Made by a program: the position numbers and the translations under genes
The notes under the pieces: model-generated
What the model saw: only the letters and a program-made list of their open reading frames with translations
The model's database searches: none
What the model was told of the DNA's origin: nothing
Part shown: piece after piece, positions 42,915-50,476 of the stretch
Numbering within the stretch: position 1 is the stretch's first letter
Layout: each line of letters begins with the position of its first letter
Assembly: GCA_016703965.1 (NCBI GenBank)
Contig: JADJBB010000002.1
Span: forward strand, 434,001-498,000
Source: Acidobacteriota bacterium
GTDB lineage: Bacteria; Acidobacteriota; Blastocatellia; Pyrinomonadales; Pyrinomonadaceae
Reading direction: 5' to 3'
Length of the DNA stretch: 64,000 bases

Positions 42915-44069
42915 CTATCCTCTTTGGATATAATCGGTTACCGTTCCGACGCCGCTCAATTTTTCCATTTCTTCGCGTGAGCTGGCCGTCGTGTTCTGGA
43001 TGCCGGCGAGACGCAGGCGGAATTCGTCCGGATTGGTCGAACCTCTCAGGGCTTCGTCGAGCTTGATGAGGCCTGATTGGTAGAGGTAAAACAGAGATTG
43101 GTCAAACGTCTGCATCCCGTACTGTGAAGTACCGGCAGCGATCGCGTCGCGGATCGACGAAGTTTTGTCCTCGTGAAGGATGTAATCTCTGATCAACGGT
43201 GTTGAACGCAAAACCTCGACCGCCGGGATGCGGCTGCTGCCTTTCGCCGATTTCATCAATCGCTGCGATACCACCGCTTTCAACAATCCCGCCAATTGTA
43301 TCCTTATCGACTTTTGCTGGTATGGCGGGAATGCCGAGATTATTCGCGTTAGCGTCTCCGGAGCATCCAGAGTATGCAGCGTAGAGAGCACCAGGTGTCC
43401 GGTCTCGGCGGCGACGAGCGCCGTTTCGATGGTTTCGAGATCTCGCATTTCGCCGACGAGGATCACGTCAGGATCCTGACGGAGCGAGCCGCGGAGTGCC
43501 TCGGCAAAATTACGCGTATCGACATCGACCTCACGCTGCGTGACGAAAGATTTTTTATCCTTGTGCAGGAATTCGATCGGATCCTCGATCGTGACGATGT
43601 GGCAGTTGCGGGTTTGGTTGATGTGGTCGACCAACGCTGACAGCGTGGTCGATTTGCCCGAGCCGGTTGTTCCGGTTACCAAGATCAGGCCGCGGTTCTC
43701 TTCCGCGATCGTATTAAGGATCGGCGGCAGGCCGAGATCGGCAAAGGTTTTGATCGTGTCCGAAATTACGCGGGCGACGATGCCGATGGAGTTTCGCTGC
43801 TGAAAAATATTGACGCGGAAACGTCCAAGCCCGGAGACGCCGTAACCGATATCGACCTCGTAAGCTTCTTTAAAATGCTGCTTCTGACGGTTCGACATCA
43901 TCGAGAACGCCATCTCCAGCGTCTCGTCCTGCGTCATGCGGCTCACGCCTGAGAGCGGCTTCAGCTCACCTGTGACCCGGATGACCGGATACGAGCCCGC
44001 CCGCAGATGCAGGTCGGATGCTCCAAAGCTCATAGCCATTCGCAGAAGATCGTCGATTCGTGTTGCCAT
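42915..44069 (-). CDS. pilT: Type IV pilus retraction ATPase PilT
   Basis: 384 residues. Hexameric motor that depolymerises type IV pili. Seen: N-terminal PAS-like part (ASDLHLRAG), Walker A (GTTGSGKSTTLSALV), the Asp box (VTIEDPIEFLH), Walker B (DVILVGEMRDLETI) and the His box (GHLVLSTLHTLDA), plus the PilT-type AGLLKAVVSQRL. A C-terminal extension of about 30 residues follows. No other pilus gene is in the window. It is a single gene with a strong terminator. Confidence 0.96.
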   Translation of the reverse strand: MATRIDDLLRMAMSFGASDLHLRAGSYPVIRVTGELKPLSGVSRMTQDETLEMAFSMMSNRQKQHFKEAYEVDIGYGVSGLGRFRVNIFQQRNSIGIVARVISDTIKTFADLGLPPILNTIAEENRGLILVTGTTGSGKSTTLSALVDHINQTRNCHIVTIEDPIEFLHKDKKSFVTQREVDVDTRNFAEALRGSLRQDPDVILVGEMRDLETIETALVAAETGHLVLSTLHTLDAPETLTRIISAFPPYQQKSIRIQLAGLLKAVVSQRLMKSAKGSSRIPAVEVLRSTPLIRDYILHEDKTSSIRDAIAAGTSQYGMQTFDQSLFYLYQSGLIKLDEALRGSTNPDEFRLRLAGIQNTTASSREEMEKLSGVGTVTDYIQRG

Positions 44070-44342
44070 ACTCTAACGGGAGCTTGAACGGTACTGCTCA
44101 GATGGGATCCGCCGGATAAGAACGGATGTTCAAGGACTCTTACAAGTTTAGCTTCTATCGTTTAACAAGGTCAATGTTTTTTTGACCGGTCAGAATGCGA
44201 AGAAATGACCGTATTTATTGCATTTTGACCACGGCCCGGCTACTTTTTTTGTGAGGCGGGCAAATGAAATCGGCAAAAAACGTGTTGATGTGCGTCGATC
44301 TCGTATTCGACACGAGTTTGCGCGCGACGTAGAATCAAATCA

Positions 44343-45392
44343 ATGGAACAACCGCTCAGGATAATTTCGGTCGAGCCGCAGTACGCAATTCCGGGTGCCG
44401 AGATCGCGATCGAATGCGAGGGCTTTCGATTAAAGTACGGAACGGCTGACGGCGTTTATGTCGAAGGAATGCAGTGCCGCATCGTCGCGGCATCGGTTAA
44501 CCGCGTGCTGGCGATAATTCCCGAAGACGTCGTCGGGGTCGATATCCGTTCGGGCGGGAAACTTACGCCGGTGCATCTTGAAAGCCACGGAGCTGTCAGC
44601 AACACGATCGAAATGACCGTCGGCCGCCGCCTGAAAAGCGGGATGCACATCGTCGCCAATCCGGCGGTCGATCCGTCGGACGACGCACTGATCCTGACGC
44701 GTTCCGGCTCGCGCGGACAGCATTTGCCGGTAACGTTATTTAGGCTTGAGAAGGACGGTTTTCTCGACGAAATGCCTGAGGCTGTTCTCAATCCAACCGG
44801 AATTGCCTTCGATAAAGACGGCCAGATGTTCGTCACAAACCGTGCTCAGGGCGAGGTTTACGCGATCGGGCGGGACGGAACTTCGACAGTTTATGCAACG
44901 GGGCTCGGCATCGCCTCCGGGCTCGCGTTCGATCAGAAAGGCCTGATGTACGTCGGTGACCGTTCGGGCACGATCTACCGCGTCCGCGATTTTGCCGAGG
45001 TCGAGACATTCACCGTCATGGAAGCCTCGGTCGCCGCCTATCACATGGCGTTCGGCCCCGACGGCAAACTATATATGACCGCTCCGGGCCTCGCGAGCCA
45101 CGACGCGGTCCACGTGATCGACAACGAGGGCTTCGACGAAAAATTCTTCCGCGGCCTCGGCCGCCCCCAAGGCCTCGCCTTCGACAAAGCCGGAAACCTT
45201 TACGTTGCTGCCTGCTACCAGGGCCGCCACGGCATCGTCAAGATCTCACCCGACGGCAAAACCTGCGAACACTTCGTCGCCGGAAACAGCGTTGTCGGCC
45301 TCTGCTTCACCCGAGCCGGCGAACTAATAGCCGCAACCGGCGACAGTGTTTTCTCTATTCCGTGTGGGGTTGAGGGAATTTTATTGGGGTAG
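44343..45392 (+). CDS. IPT/TIG plus NHL/SMP-30-like beta-propeller protein
   Basis: 349 residues without a clear signal peptide. The first 95 residues look like an IPT/TIG immunoglobulin-like domain (RIISVEPQYAIPGAEIAIEC). The rest is a propeller built from repeats such as NPTGIAFDKDGQMFVTNRAQ, ASGLAFDQKGLMYVGDRSG, and PQGLAFDKAGNLYVAACYQ. This resembles NHL or gluconolactonase-like (SMP-30) folds. The metal-binding residues of true gluconolactonases cannot be confirmed by eye, so a binding role is as likely as catalysis. It ends in a palindrome-rich gap. Confidence 0.8.
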   Translation: MEQPLRIISVEPQYAIPGAEIAIECEGFRLKYGTADGVYVEGMQCRIVAASVNRVLAIIPEDVVGVDIRSGGKLTPVHLESHGAVSNTIEMTVGRRLKSGMHIVANPAVDPSDDALILTRSGSRGQHLPVTLFRLEKDGFLDEMPEAVLNPTGIAFDKDGQMFVTNRAQGEVYAIGRDGTSTVYATGLGIASGLAFDQKGLMYVGDRSGTIYRVRDFAEVETFTVMEASVAAYHMAFGPDGKLYMTAPGLASHDAVHVIDNEGFDEKFFRGLGRPQGLAFDKAGNLYVAACYQGRHGIVKISPDGKTCEHFVAGNSVVGLCFTRAGELIAATGDSVFSIPCGVEGILLG

Positions 45393-45408
45393 TGGTTCGG
45401 TGCTTTTT

Positions 45409-45593
45409 GCGGCTTGCCGCTCTATTTGCGGCGAAGCTTGCTTCGCCGGGCATCTTTCCTTCCTATTGCGGCTTGCCGCCGCTCAAACACTCAAAAATAT
45501 TTCCATGCTCACGTTCGGCGGCGGCGAAGCCGCAAGATCTGTTCAGATGCTTACGGGCAAGCAAGCTTGCCCGCAAATAGAGCGGCAAGCCGC
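45409..45593. repeat. Large inverted-arm palindrome between convergent genes
   Basis: Left arm 45409-45447 and right arm 45555-45593 are 39-base inverted copies. Each arm also folds on itself around an AAGCTTG core. The two arms differ at paired positions, so the inner hairpins stay intact (GCGAAGC/GCTTCGC on the left, GGGCAAGC/GCTTGCCC on the right). A second, shorter inverted pair lies inside (about 45475-45483 and 45516-45535). It fills the gap between stops at 45392 and 45646. Confidence 0.75.
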
Positions 45594-45645
45594 GATTTCC
45601 GCGGGCGTCGCGATCGGGAAGATCTCCTCGGAAATACGGTTCAAA

Positions 45646-46320
45646 CTAAAATTGCAAGATTGCATGACGGACCCCATTCTCGACCCGCCAGCGTTCGGGA
45701 TCGCCAGGGTCCCTAGTCAGTGTCTTACCAGCGCTAAACATGGTTCCATCTGAGAAAACAACTCTTTCAAGCCTGATAGTCACATCCGAAATATTTTTTG
45801 GATGACCGGCGTACTCTAGTAATTTCTGGAGTTCTAAATAGCTTTTTACGTATAACGTCACACTTTCTCCAGGCGCTAACGTTGGCAGGTTGGAATCTAT
45901 TTTACCAAGATCGCTGTCGGCTTTCGGGAATTTTCCGAAACGCAGAACTTCTGACGCTGGTTTTGTAGGGTTTCCGAACTCGTCCTGAGGGAAAACAAGC
46001 GAAATGTCGAGATAGACGATTGTTTTCTTAGATATGTTCTTAACTTGAAAACTAAATCCGTTCAACCAATCCTCGGACTCAATAAAGCTATCTTGAAATG
46101 AAATGGATCTATCCTTTACCCTAACTTTTTCGATCGTAATAGGCTGTCCAGCCCAAGGACGCTGATTTACTCGTCGAGTTTCAGATTGAGCAAACAGCTC
46201 GCCGATGCCGATGAAGTAAAAAATAATTGAGAGATGGATTAGGCCAAGAAAATACTGCCTCTTATGCCTTGCCAAACTTACGACAACTCGGAATATAAAG
46301 AGTTTTGTTTTATTCATCAA
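45646..46320 (-). CDS. Secreted or membrane-anchored protein of unknown function
   Basis: 224 residues. An N-terminal hydrophobic segment (YFLGLIHLSIIFYFIGIGEL, then FAQS) after a basic start suggests a signal peptide or anchor. The rest is beta-rich (SISFQDSFIESEDWLNGFSF; KTIVYLDISLVFPQDEFG), and the C-terminus reads GTMFSAGKTLTRDPGDPERW. No named family recognised. Base composition is more A+T-rich than its neighbours. It lies between two palindromic repeats, convergent with the beta-propeller gene and divergent from the terminase-like gene. Confidence 0.65.
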   Translation of the reverse strand: MMNKTKLFIFRVVVSLARHKRQYFLGLIHLSIIFYFIGIGELFAQSETRRVNQRPWAGQPITIEKVRVKDRSISFQDSFIESEDWLNGFSFQVKNISKKTIVYLDISLVFPQDEFGNPTKPASEVLRFGKFPKADSDLGKIDSNLPTLAPGESVTLYVKSYLELQKLLEYAGHPKNISDVTIRLERVVFSDGTMFSAGKTLTRDPGDPERWRVENGVRHAILQF

Positions 46321-46467
46321 TTCTCCTTACCGCTAGTTCTGAGCAATTGCAAAGAAGGGCTGTAAGGTCTTGGGAGACAAAACAACCGGGAACGTTACTT
46401 TGTACGACTGCGGGAAGTTTATTCCTCTTTTGGTCGGACGTCAATAGATTTTCGGGGTCAGGCCGGT

Positions 46468-46587
46468 GCAAAAGCCCGCGCGTGAGCAAGGGCGATTCAT
46501 TCAACTCTGATATTCGAGATCCCACCCGGGCGAGCGGTCGAAATCTTGGCGTTCGCGATTCGCCCTTGCTTACGCGCGGGCTTTTGC
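46468..46587. repeat. Paired inverted-arm repeat (family A) upstream of the terminase-like gene
   Basis: 31-base arms 46468-46498 and 46557-46587 are nearly perfect inverted copies around a unique centre of about 58 bases. A second copy of the family lies at 56105-56220 with the same arms and a different centre. The remaining parts of the 46321-46756 gap show no gene. Confidence 0.85.
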
Positions 46588-46756
46588 AACTGATTGCACG
46601 CGAAGTACGCAAAACATAGCAATTTGAGCAAAACGATACAATTTGTGCATAACCTATCAATGTGAGAAAAACAGGGTTTCAATTTGCTTGGGCTGTTGCT
46701 AGGATGATTGGCCGGGCCGGATGTGCAACGGTGTGTTTCCGGTTTCGGTCAATCTT

Positions 46757-48712
46757 ATGAATAGATACAAAGAATATCCGGCGCAGATGATCGCGGATGC
46801 ACGGGAACTTTACTTAAAATATAACGGTCGGCAGACGGAGCGGATCGAGCGGGAGATGCGTGGGCGTGGGTGGCGGTTTTACCGGTCGCTGCTATACGCA
46901 ACCAAGCATACGCACGGCGTGACGCCGGGCTGGCCGGAGCGGTTCGGTTGGGACAAGACGGCGATCGCGATCCGGAAGCGCATCGTGCAGCGTCGGCACG
47001 CGGGGCGGAACAGCTTTGAAAGTTGGCTCAAAAAAGTGTCGCCGGAGCTGCATTGGACTTGGAAATATCAGCGTTACATCTACGAAAAGCTCGCCGCGAT
47101 CACCGCCGGCAGCAGCAAACGCCTGATGATATTCATGCCGCCGCGTCACGGCAAAAGCGAGATGGTGACGATCCGCTACACGGCCTGGCGGTTGCTGAGG
47201 GACGCGGGTTTGAACGTGATCATCGGCAGCTATAACCAGAGGCTCGCGGACCGGTTTTCGCGGCGGATCAAGCGGATCGTCGCGGACGCCGACTGGAGCG
47301 CAAGCATCTTGCTTGCCAACGCCAGTTCCTCTGGCGTGACGGCGCCGCGAAATGGGAAAGCTCAACGAAAACATTCAACGAAAGTTTTGGCGGCGCCGTC
47401 GACCAGTGAATCCGGCTTGAGTAGTATCGAACGCCTTCACGCCGGAGGAACCGGCGTTGGCAAGCAGGATGCTTGCGCTCCAGTCGGCAGGCGTCTTAAT
47501 TCTGCTTGCGAATGGGAAACTCCGACGGGCGGCGTGGTTCGATCGGTTGGGGTTGGAGCGGGCATCGCGGGTTTTGGTGCGGGGTTGATCGTGATCGACG
47601 ATCCGGTGAAGAACCGGGCAGAGGCTGAGAGTGAGGCATTTCGCGACCGCGTGTGGGAATGGTTCAACGACGACATCTACACCCGAATGGAACCCAACGC
47701 CTCGATCATCCTCATCCAAACCCGCTGGCACGAAGACGACCTCGCCGGGCGTTTGTTGAACGAAATGAAAAGCGGTGGTGAGAAGTGGGACGTGGTTTGT
47801 TTGCCGGCTCTCGCGGAACCGCAGAATGCAAACGACTGGAACGCAGGCGCCCTCGCCTGCAACACCGGTTCCTCCGGTGTAAAGGTGCAGGGGAGTGAAA
47901 ATGCTGAAGATAAGCATTCAAGCCGGTCTTTGAAGGCGTCGTTAGAGAGTGCTCTCGAGTTGAATGATCGTGATCGTCGTCACGCCGGAGGAACCGGCGT
48001 TGGCAAGCAGGATGCTTGCGTTCCAGTCGATCCGCTCGGCCGTAAGGAAGGCGAGGCTCTTTGTCCTAAGCGATATCCGGCGAAGACTTTGTTGAAATAC
48101 AAGCGAAAGCTTGGATCGTATTCGTTTTCGGCGTTGTATCAGCAGCGGCCGGTGCCGCTGGAGGGCGGGCGGTTTAAGCGGGCTTGGTTTAAGAATATCG
48201 TTGACAAGGCTCCCGACGGGCTGCGTTGGAAGCGGGGTTACGATCTCGCGATCTCAACCAAAACTTCGGCCGATTACACGGCGAGCTTTCGGTGTGCGTT
48301 CGATAAGCAGGGAAATCTGTACATCGCGGACGGCTTTAGGGCGCGGATCGAGTATCCCGAGCAGCGTCGCTTTATCGTCGAGCGGATGAAGTTCGAGGCG
48401 AACACCGAGCACGGCGTGGAAGCGGCAGCGCACGGAAAGGCGGTCGTTCAGGAGCTGCGCCGCGACAGGGAACTGTGGCGGTACGCGTTTCGGGCGGTCT
48501 ACGTTACTGCCGATAAGCTGACGCGGGCTCTGGCGTGGCTGAATCTGGCTGAGGAGGGCAAAGTCATTCTCGTTCGCGGCGCGTGGAATGACGAATTTGT
48601 CGACGAGATCTGCCGTTTTCCGAACGGACGCCACGACGACCAGATCGACGCGGTCTCGATCGCCGTCAACATGCTCGGCCGCGGCGTCGATTGCCGTCTG
48701 CACCGGTTTTGA
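46757..48712 (+). CDS. Orphan phage-terminase-like large subunit with two in-frame repeat insertions
   Basis: 651 residues from ATG 46757 (GTG-free alternative ATG at 46721, 12 residues longer). ATPase part: Walker A MPPRHGKSEMVTIRY, then CEWETPTGGVVRSVGVGAGI and Walker B GLIVIDDPVKNRAEAES, then IQTRWHEDDLAGRLL. C-terminal RNase-H-like nuclease: GYDLAIST and GRHDDQIDAVSIAVNML. These are the motifs of phage DNA-packaging terminases, which cut and pump DNA into capsids. Two segments encoded by 47288-47488 (67 codons) and 47833-48029 are palindromic repeats translated in frame; without them the flanking family motifs join well. No portal, capsid, integrase or other phage gene is near, so it is a domesticated or remnant gene. 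Confidence 0.85.
   Translation: MNRYKEYPAQMIADARELYLKYNGRQTERIEREMRGRGWRFYRSLLYATKHTHGVTPGWPERFGWDKTAIAIRKRIVQRRHAGRNSFESWLKKVSPELHWTWKYQRYIYEKLAAITAGSSKRLMIFMPPRHGKSEMVTIRYTAWRLLRDAGLNVIIGSYNQRLADRFSRRIKRIVADADWSASILLANASSSGVTAPRNGKAQRKHSTKVLAAPSTSESGLSSIERLHAGGTGVGKQDACAPVGRRLNSACEWETPTGGVVRSVGVGAGIAGFGAGLIVIDDPVKNRAEAESEAFRDRVWEWFNDDIYTRMEPNASIILIQTRWHEDDLAGRLLNEMKSGGEKWDVVCLPALAEPQNANDWNAGALACNTGSSGVKVQGSENAEDKHSSRSLKASLESALELNDRDRRHAGGTGVGKQDACVPVDPLGRKEGEALCPKRYPAKTLLKYKRKLGSYSFSALYQQRPVPLEGGRFKRAWFKNIVDKAPDGLRWKRGYDLAISTKTSADYTASFRCAFDKQGNLYIADGFRARIEYPEQRRFIVERMKFEANTEHGVEAAAHGKAVVQELRRDRELWRYAFRAVYVTADKLTRALAWLNLAEEGKVILVRGAWNDEFVDEICRFPNGRHDDQIDAVSIAVNMLGRGVDCRLHRF
47288..47488. repeat. 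In-frame palindromic element 1 inside the terminase-like gene
   Basis: 57-base arms 47288-47344 and 47432-47488 are inverted copies with 4 differences, around an 87-base centre. Total 201 bases, exactly 67 codons, no stop. It sits between the residues DADW, near the end of the first ATPase part, and the CEWETPTGG motif. Confidence 0.88.
47833..48029. repeat. In-frame palindromic element 2 inside the terminase-like gene
   Basis: Arms 47833-47880 and 47981-48029 are inverted copies of each other. The right arm matches the right arm of element 1 almost base for base (shared word CACGCCGGAGGAACCGGCGT at 47981-48000), so both belong to one family. The left arm has diverged more. It separates EPQNAND from DPLGRKEGEALCPKRY, which are adjacent in ordinary terminases as I remember them. 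Confidence 0.85.
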
Positions 48713-48721
48713 TCGACTTGA

Positions 48722-48816
48722 GTCAGAACCGCCTGCGTAGGCGGGCGGTCGGGACTCGGCATTTGAGGAACGTTATTGTTTATTGAGTTCGTTCCGCCCG
48801 CTCACGCAGGCGGTTC
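48722..48816. repeat. Paired inverted-arm repeat at a convergent gene end (family B)
   Basis: Arms 48722-48748 and 48794-48816 share the ACCGCCTGCGT core with the copy at 31410-31506. It lies between the terminase-like stop (48712) and the SDR stop (48819). Confidence 0.8.
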
Positions 48817-48818
48817 TT

Positions 48819-49610
48819 TTAGAACAGCGACTTGATCCAGCCGCCGTCTACGGCAATCGAGCTGCCCGTGATGTAGCTCGCACGCTCAGAGACAAGAAAC
48901 GCAGCGAGGGCGGCGAATTCCGTGGGTTCGCCGAGGCGTCGCATCGGGATCTCGGACGACCAGCGAGCCTTGATCTCGTCGGCGGTGAGCGATTCTTTTT
49001 CGGCGAGGAAGTCGATAAGTTCTTCGAGCCGTTCGGTGCGGGTGTAGCCGGGAAGGATGTTGTTGACCGTGATGCCGTCAGCCGCGACCTCGCCCGCGAG
49101 GGTTTTGGCAAAGCCGGTGACCGCCGCCCGTAAGCTGTTCGAAAGCATCAGATTCTCGACCGGCTGTTTTGAGGCGATCGATGTGATATTCAGAATGCGG
49201 CCCCAACCGCGCTCCTTCATCCCCGGAAGCACGAGACGCGTCAGATAGAGAACGCTCGTCAGGACGACGCGGGTCGCCGTTTCCCATGCGGCGGCATCAA
49301 GCGAGTCAAAATTCCCCGCCGGCGGCCCGCCGCCATTGGTGACGAGAATATCGATCCGGCCAAATTTTTCGATGCCCGCCGCAACGATGCGTTCGATATC
49401 GGCGGCGACGGACAGGTCACCCGCGACCGCGAGAACCCCGCCGCCGCGTCTATCACGAATAGCGTCAGCTGCCTTACTGATATTCGCGTCACTACGCGAA
49501 CAAATGATAAGCGACGCACCCTCGGCAGCGAGTTCGTCAGCCACCGCAAAGCCGAGGCCCTGCGAAGCGGCACAAACGAGGGCGATCTTGTTGTTTAGTC
49601 CGAGGTTCAT
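48819..49610 (-). CDS. Short-chain dehydrogenase/reductase lacking the usual Tyr-Lys pair
   Basis: 263 residues, Rossmann fold. The cofactor loop reads CAASQGLGFAVADELAAEG (classical TGxxxGxG is altered), and NGGGPPAG replaces NNAG. The catalytic Ser is present in ITSIASKQP, but the YxxxK motif is replaced by SNSLRAAVTGFAKTLA, so Tyr and Lys are missing. A subgroup of FabG-like SDRs shares this deviation, so it is probably a family trait rather than damage. The C-terminal SYITGSSIAVDGGW is typical. Substrate and even redox activity are uncertain. Confidence 0.88.
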   Translation of the reverse strand: MNLGLNNKIALVCAASQGLGFAVADELAAEGASLIICSRSDANISKAADAIRDRRGGGVLAVAGDLSVAADIERIVAAGIEKFGRIDILVTNGGGPPAGNFDSLDAAAWETATRVVLTSVLYLTRLVLPGMKERGWGRILNITSIASKQPVENLMLSNSLRAAVTGFAKTLAGEVAADGITVNNILPGYTRTERLEELIDFLAEKESLTADEIKARWSSEIPMRRLGEPTEFAALAAFLVSERASYITGSSIAVDGGWIKSLF

Positions 49611-49621
49611 TGGGATTTGTT

Positions 49622-49699
49622 TGTTGATGGTTGATGGTTGATGGGATTATGTTTGCCAACGATCAACGATCAACGATCAACGATCAACGATCAAGGATC
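49622..49699. repeat. Tandem 7-base repeat array with inverted partner
   Basis: Five exact AACGATC units run from 49658 to 49692, followed by one variant unit to 49699. Three GTTGATG-type inverted units lie at 49622-49643. It fills the gap between the SDR start and the cupin stop (49698). Confidence 0.8.
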
Positions 49700-50066
49700 A
49701 CTTCCTCAAATAATCATCCGTCTTATCGATCCAGTCCTGACGCGGTGGGCTGAAGATGTCGACGTCGAGCGTGTCTTCGAGAGCTTCGGCTTTGTGAAGG
49801 ACGTTGCCGGGAATTACTAATACCTCGCCGGCTCGGACGATCTGTTCACGCATTTCTTCGCCGATCCAGAATTTGAGGGCTCCTTCAAGGATGTAGGTGA
49901 GCTGCTCGTTCTCGTGCGAATGCTGCGGTACGATGCAGCCTTTTTTGAGGTAGACATGAGCGAGCATCATCTTGTCAGCCGTGATCAAACGGCGGTCGAG
50001 CAGGTCGGTCACCGACTCTTTCGGCATGTCCTCCCAGCGGTGCCAGGTAGCGGTTTTGTGTTCCAT
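49698..50066 (-). CDS. Small single-domain cupin
   Basis: 122 residues. The metal-binding cupin motifs are complete: PQHSHENEQLTYILEG (two His and Glu) and IPGNVLHKAEALED (His). The family ranges from sugar isomerases to dioxygenases and simple binding proteins. Nothing beyond the core barrel is present, so function is open. The stop touches the tandem repeat array. Confidence 0.88.
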   Translation of the reverse strand: MEHKTATWHRWEDMPKESVTDLLDRRLITADKMMLAHVYLKKGCIVPQHSHENEQLTYILEGALKFWIGEEMREQIVRAGEVLVIPGNVLHKAEALEDTLDVDIFSPPRQDWIDKTDDYLRK

Positions 50067-50169
50067 ATGGATTCAATATAATTTGCATCAAAGGGAATAG
50101 CAACGTTTGAGAAAGTGTGTGCTAAAATCGTGAAATTAACCGACAAATTTTGCCCTTTGGAGGTGTGCT

Positions 50170-50451
50170 ATGCCCGACGTGGAAATTCCATGTGTTCAAT
50201 GTAAAGACATTTTTATTTTTAGCGAGAAAGAACAGGAAGCGTTCTATCAGCGAAATATGATGGCCCCGCAGCGCTGCCCGAGGTGCCGTTCGAAAAAAGC
50301 TGCGCTGCGGCCTGATGCTCCGGCGCGATTTGAGATCGTCTGCGACAACTGCGGAAGACACGACACGGTGCCCTTTCAGCCAAAGGTCGGGCGCTCGGTA
50401 ATGTGCAAAGATTGCCACGAAGCGAGCAGGTCGCGCGCTCGGCATGCTTAG
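50170..50451 (+). CDS. Small zinc-ribbon protein
   Basis: 93 residues with two or more pairs of Cys: PCVQCKDIF with QRCPRCRSKK, then VCDNCGRHDTVPF with VMCKDCHEA. The first pair looks like the probable zinc-ribbon domain family and the second like a CxxC-20-CxxC finger. Start is supported by GGAGG six bases upstream (50159-50163). Such proteins are common and mostly uncharacterised in Acidobacteria and relatives. An enoyl-CoA hydratase gene follows after 25 bases. Confidence 0.85.
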   Translation: MPDVEIPCVQCKDIFIFSEKEQEAFYQRNMMAPQRCPRCRSKKAALRPDAPARFEIVCDNCGRHDTVPFQPKVGRSVMCKDCHEASRSRARHA

Positions 50452-50476
50452 GAAGATGGAGAGACCTTTTTAAGAT

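Noticed and set aside
47375..47917. Minus-strand open frame within the terminase-like gene
   Set aside because: It is open because the palindromic elements are translatable on both strands; the flanking codons carry no protein signal.
46468..48816. Intact prophage around the terminase-like gene
   Set aside because: Neighbours are a beta-propeller protein, a small secreted protein, an SDR and a cupin; no structural, lysis, integrase or attachment site could be found.
49622..49699. CRISPR array
   Set aside because: The repeats are 7-base units in direct contact, without spacers of regular length, and no cas gene is in the window.
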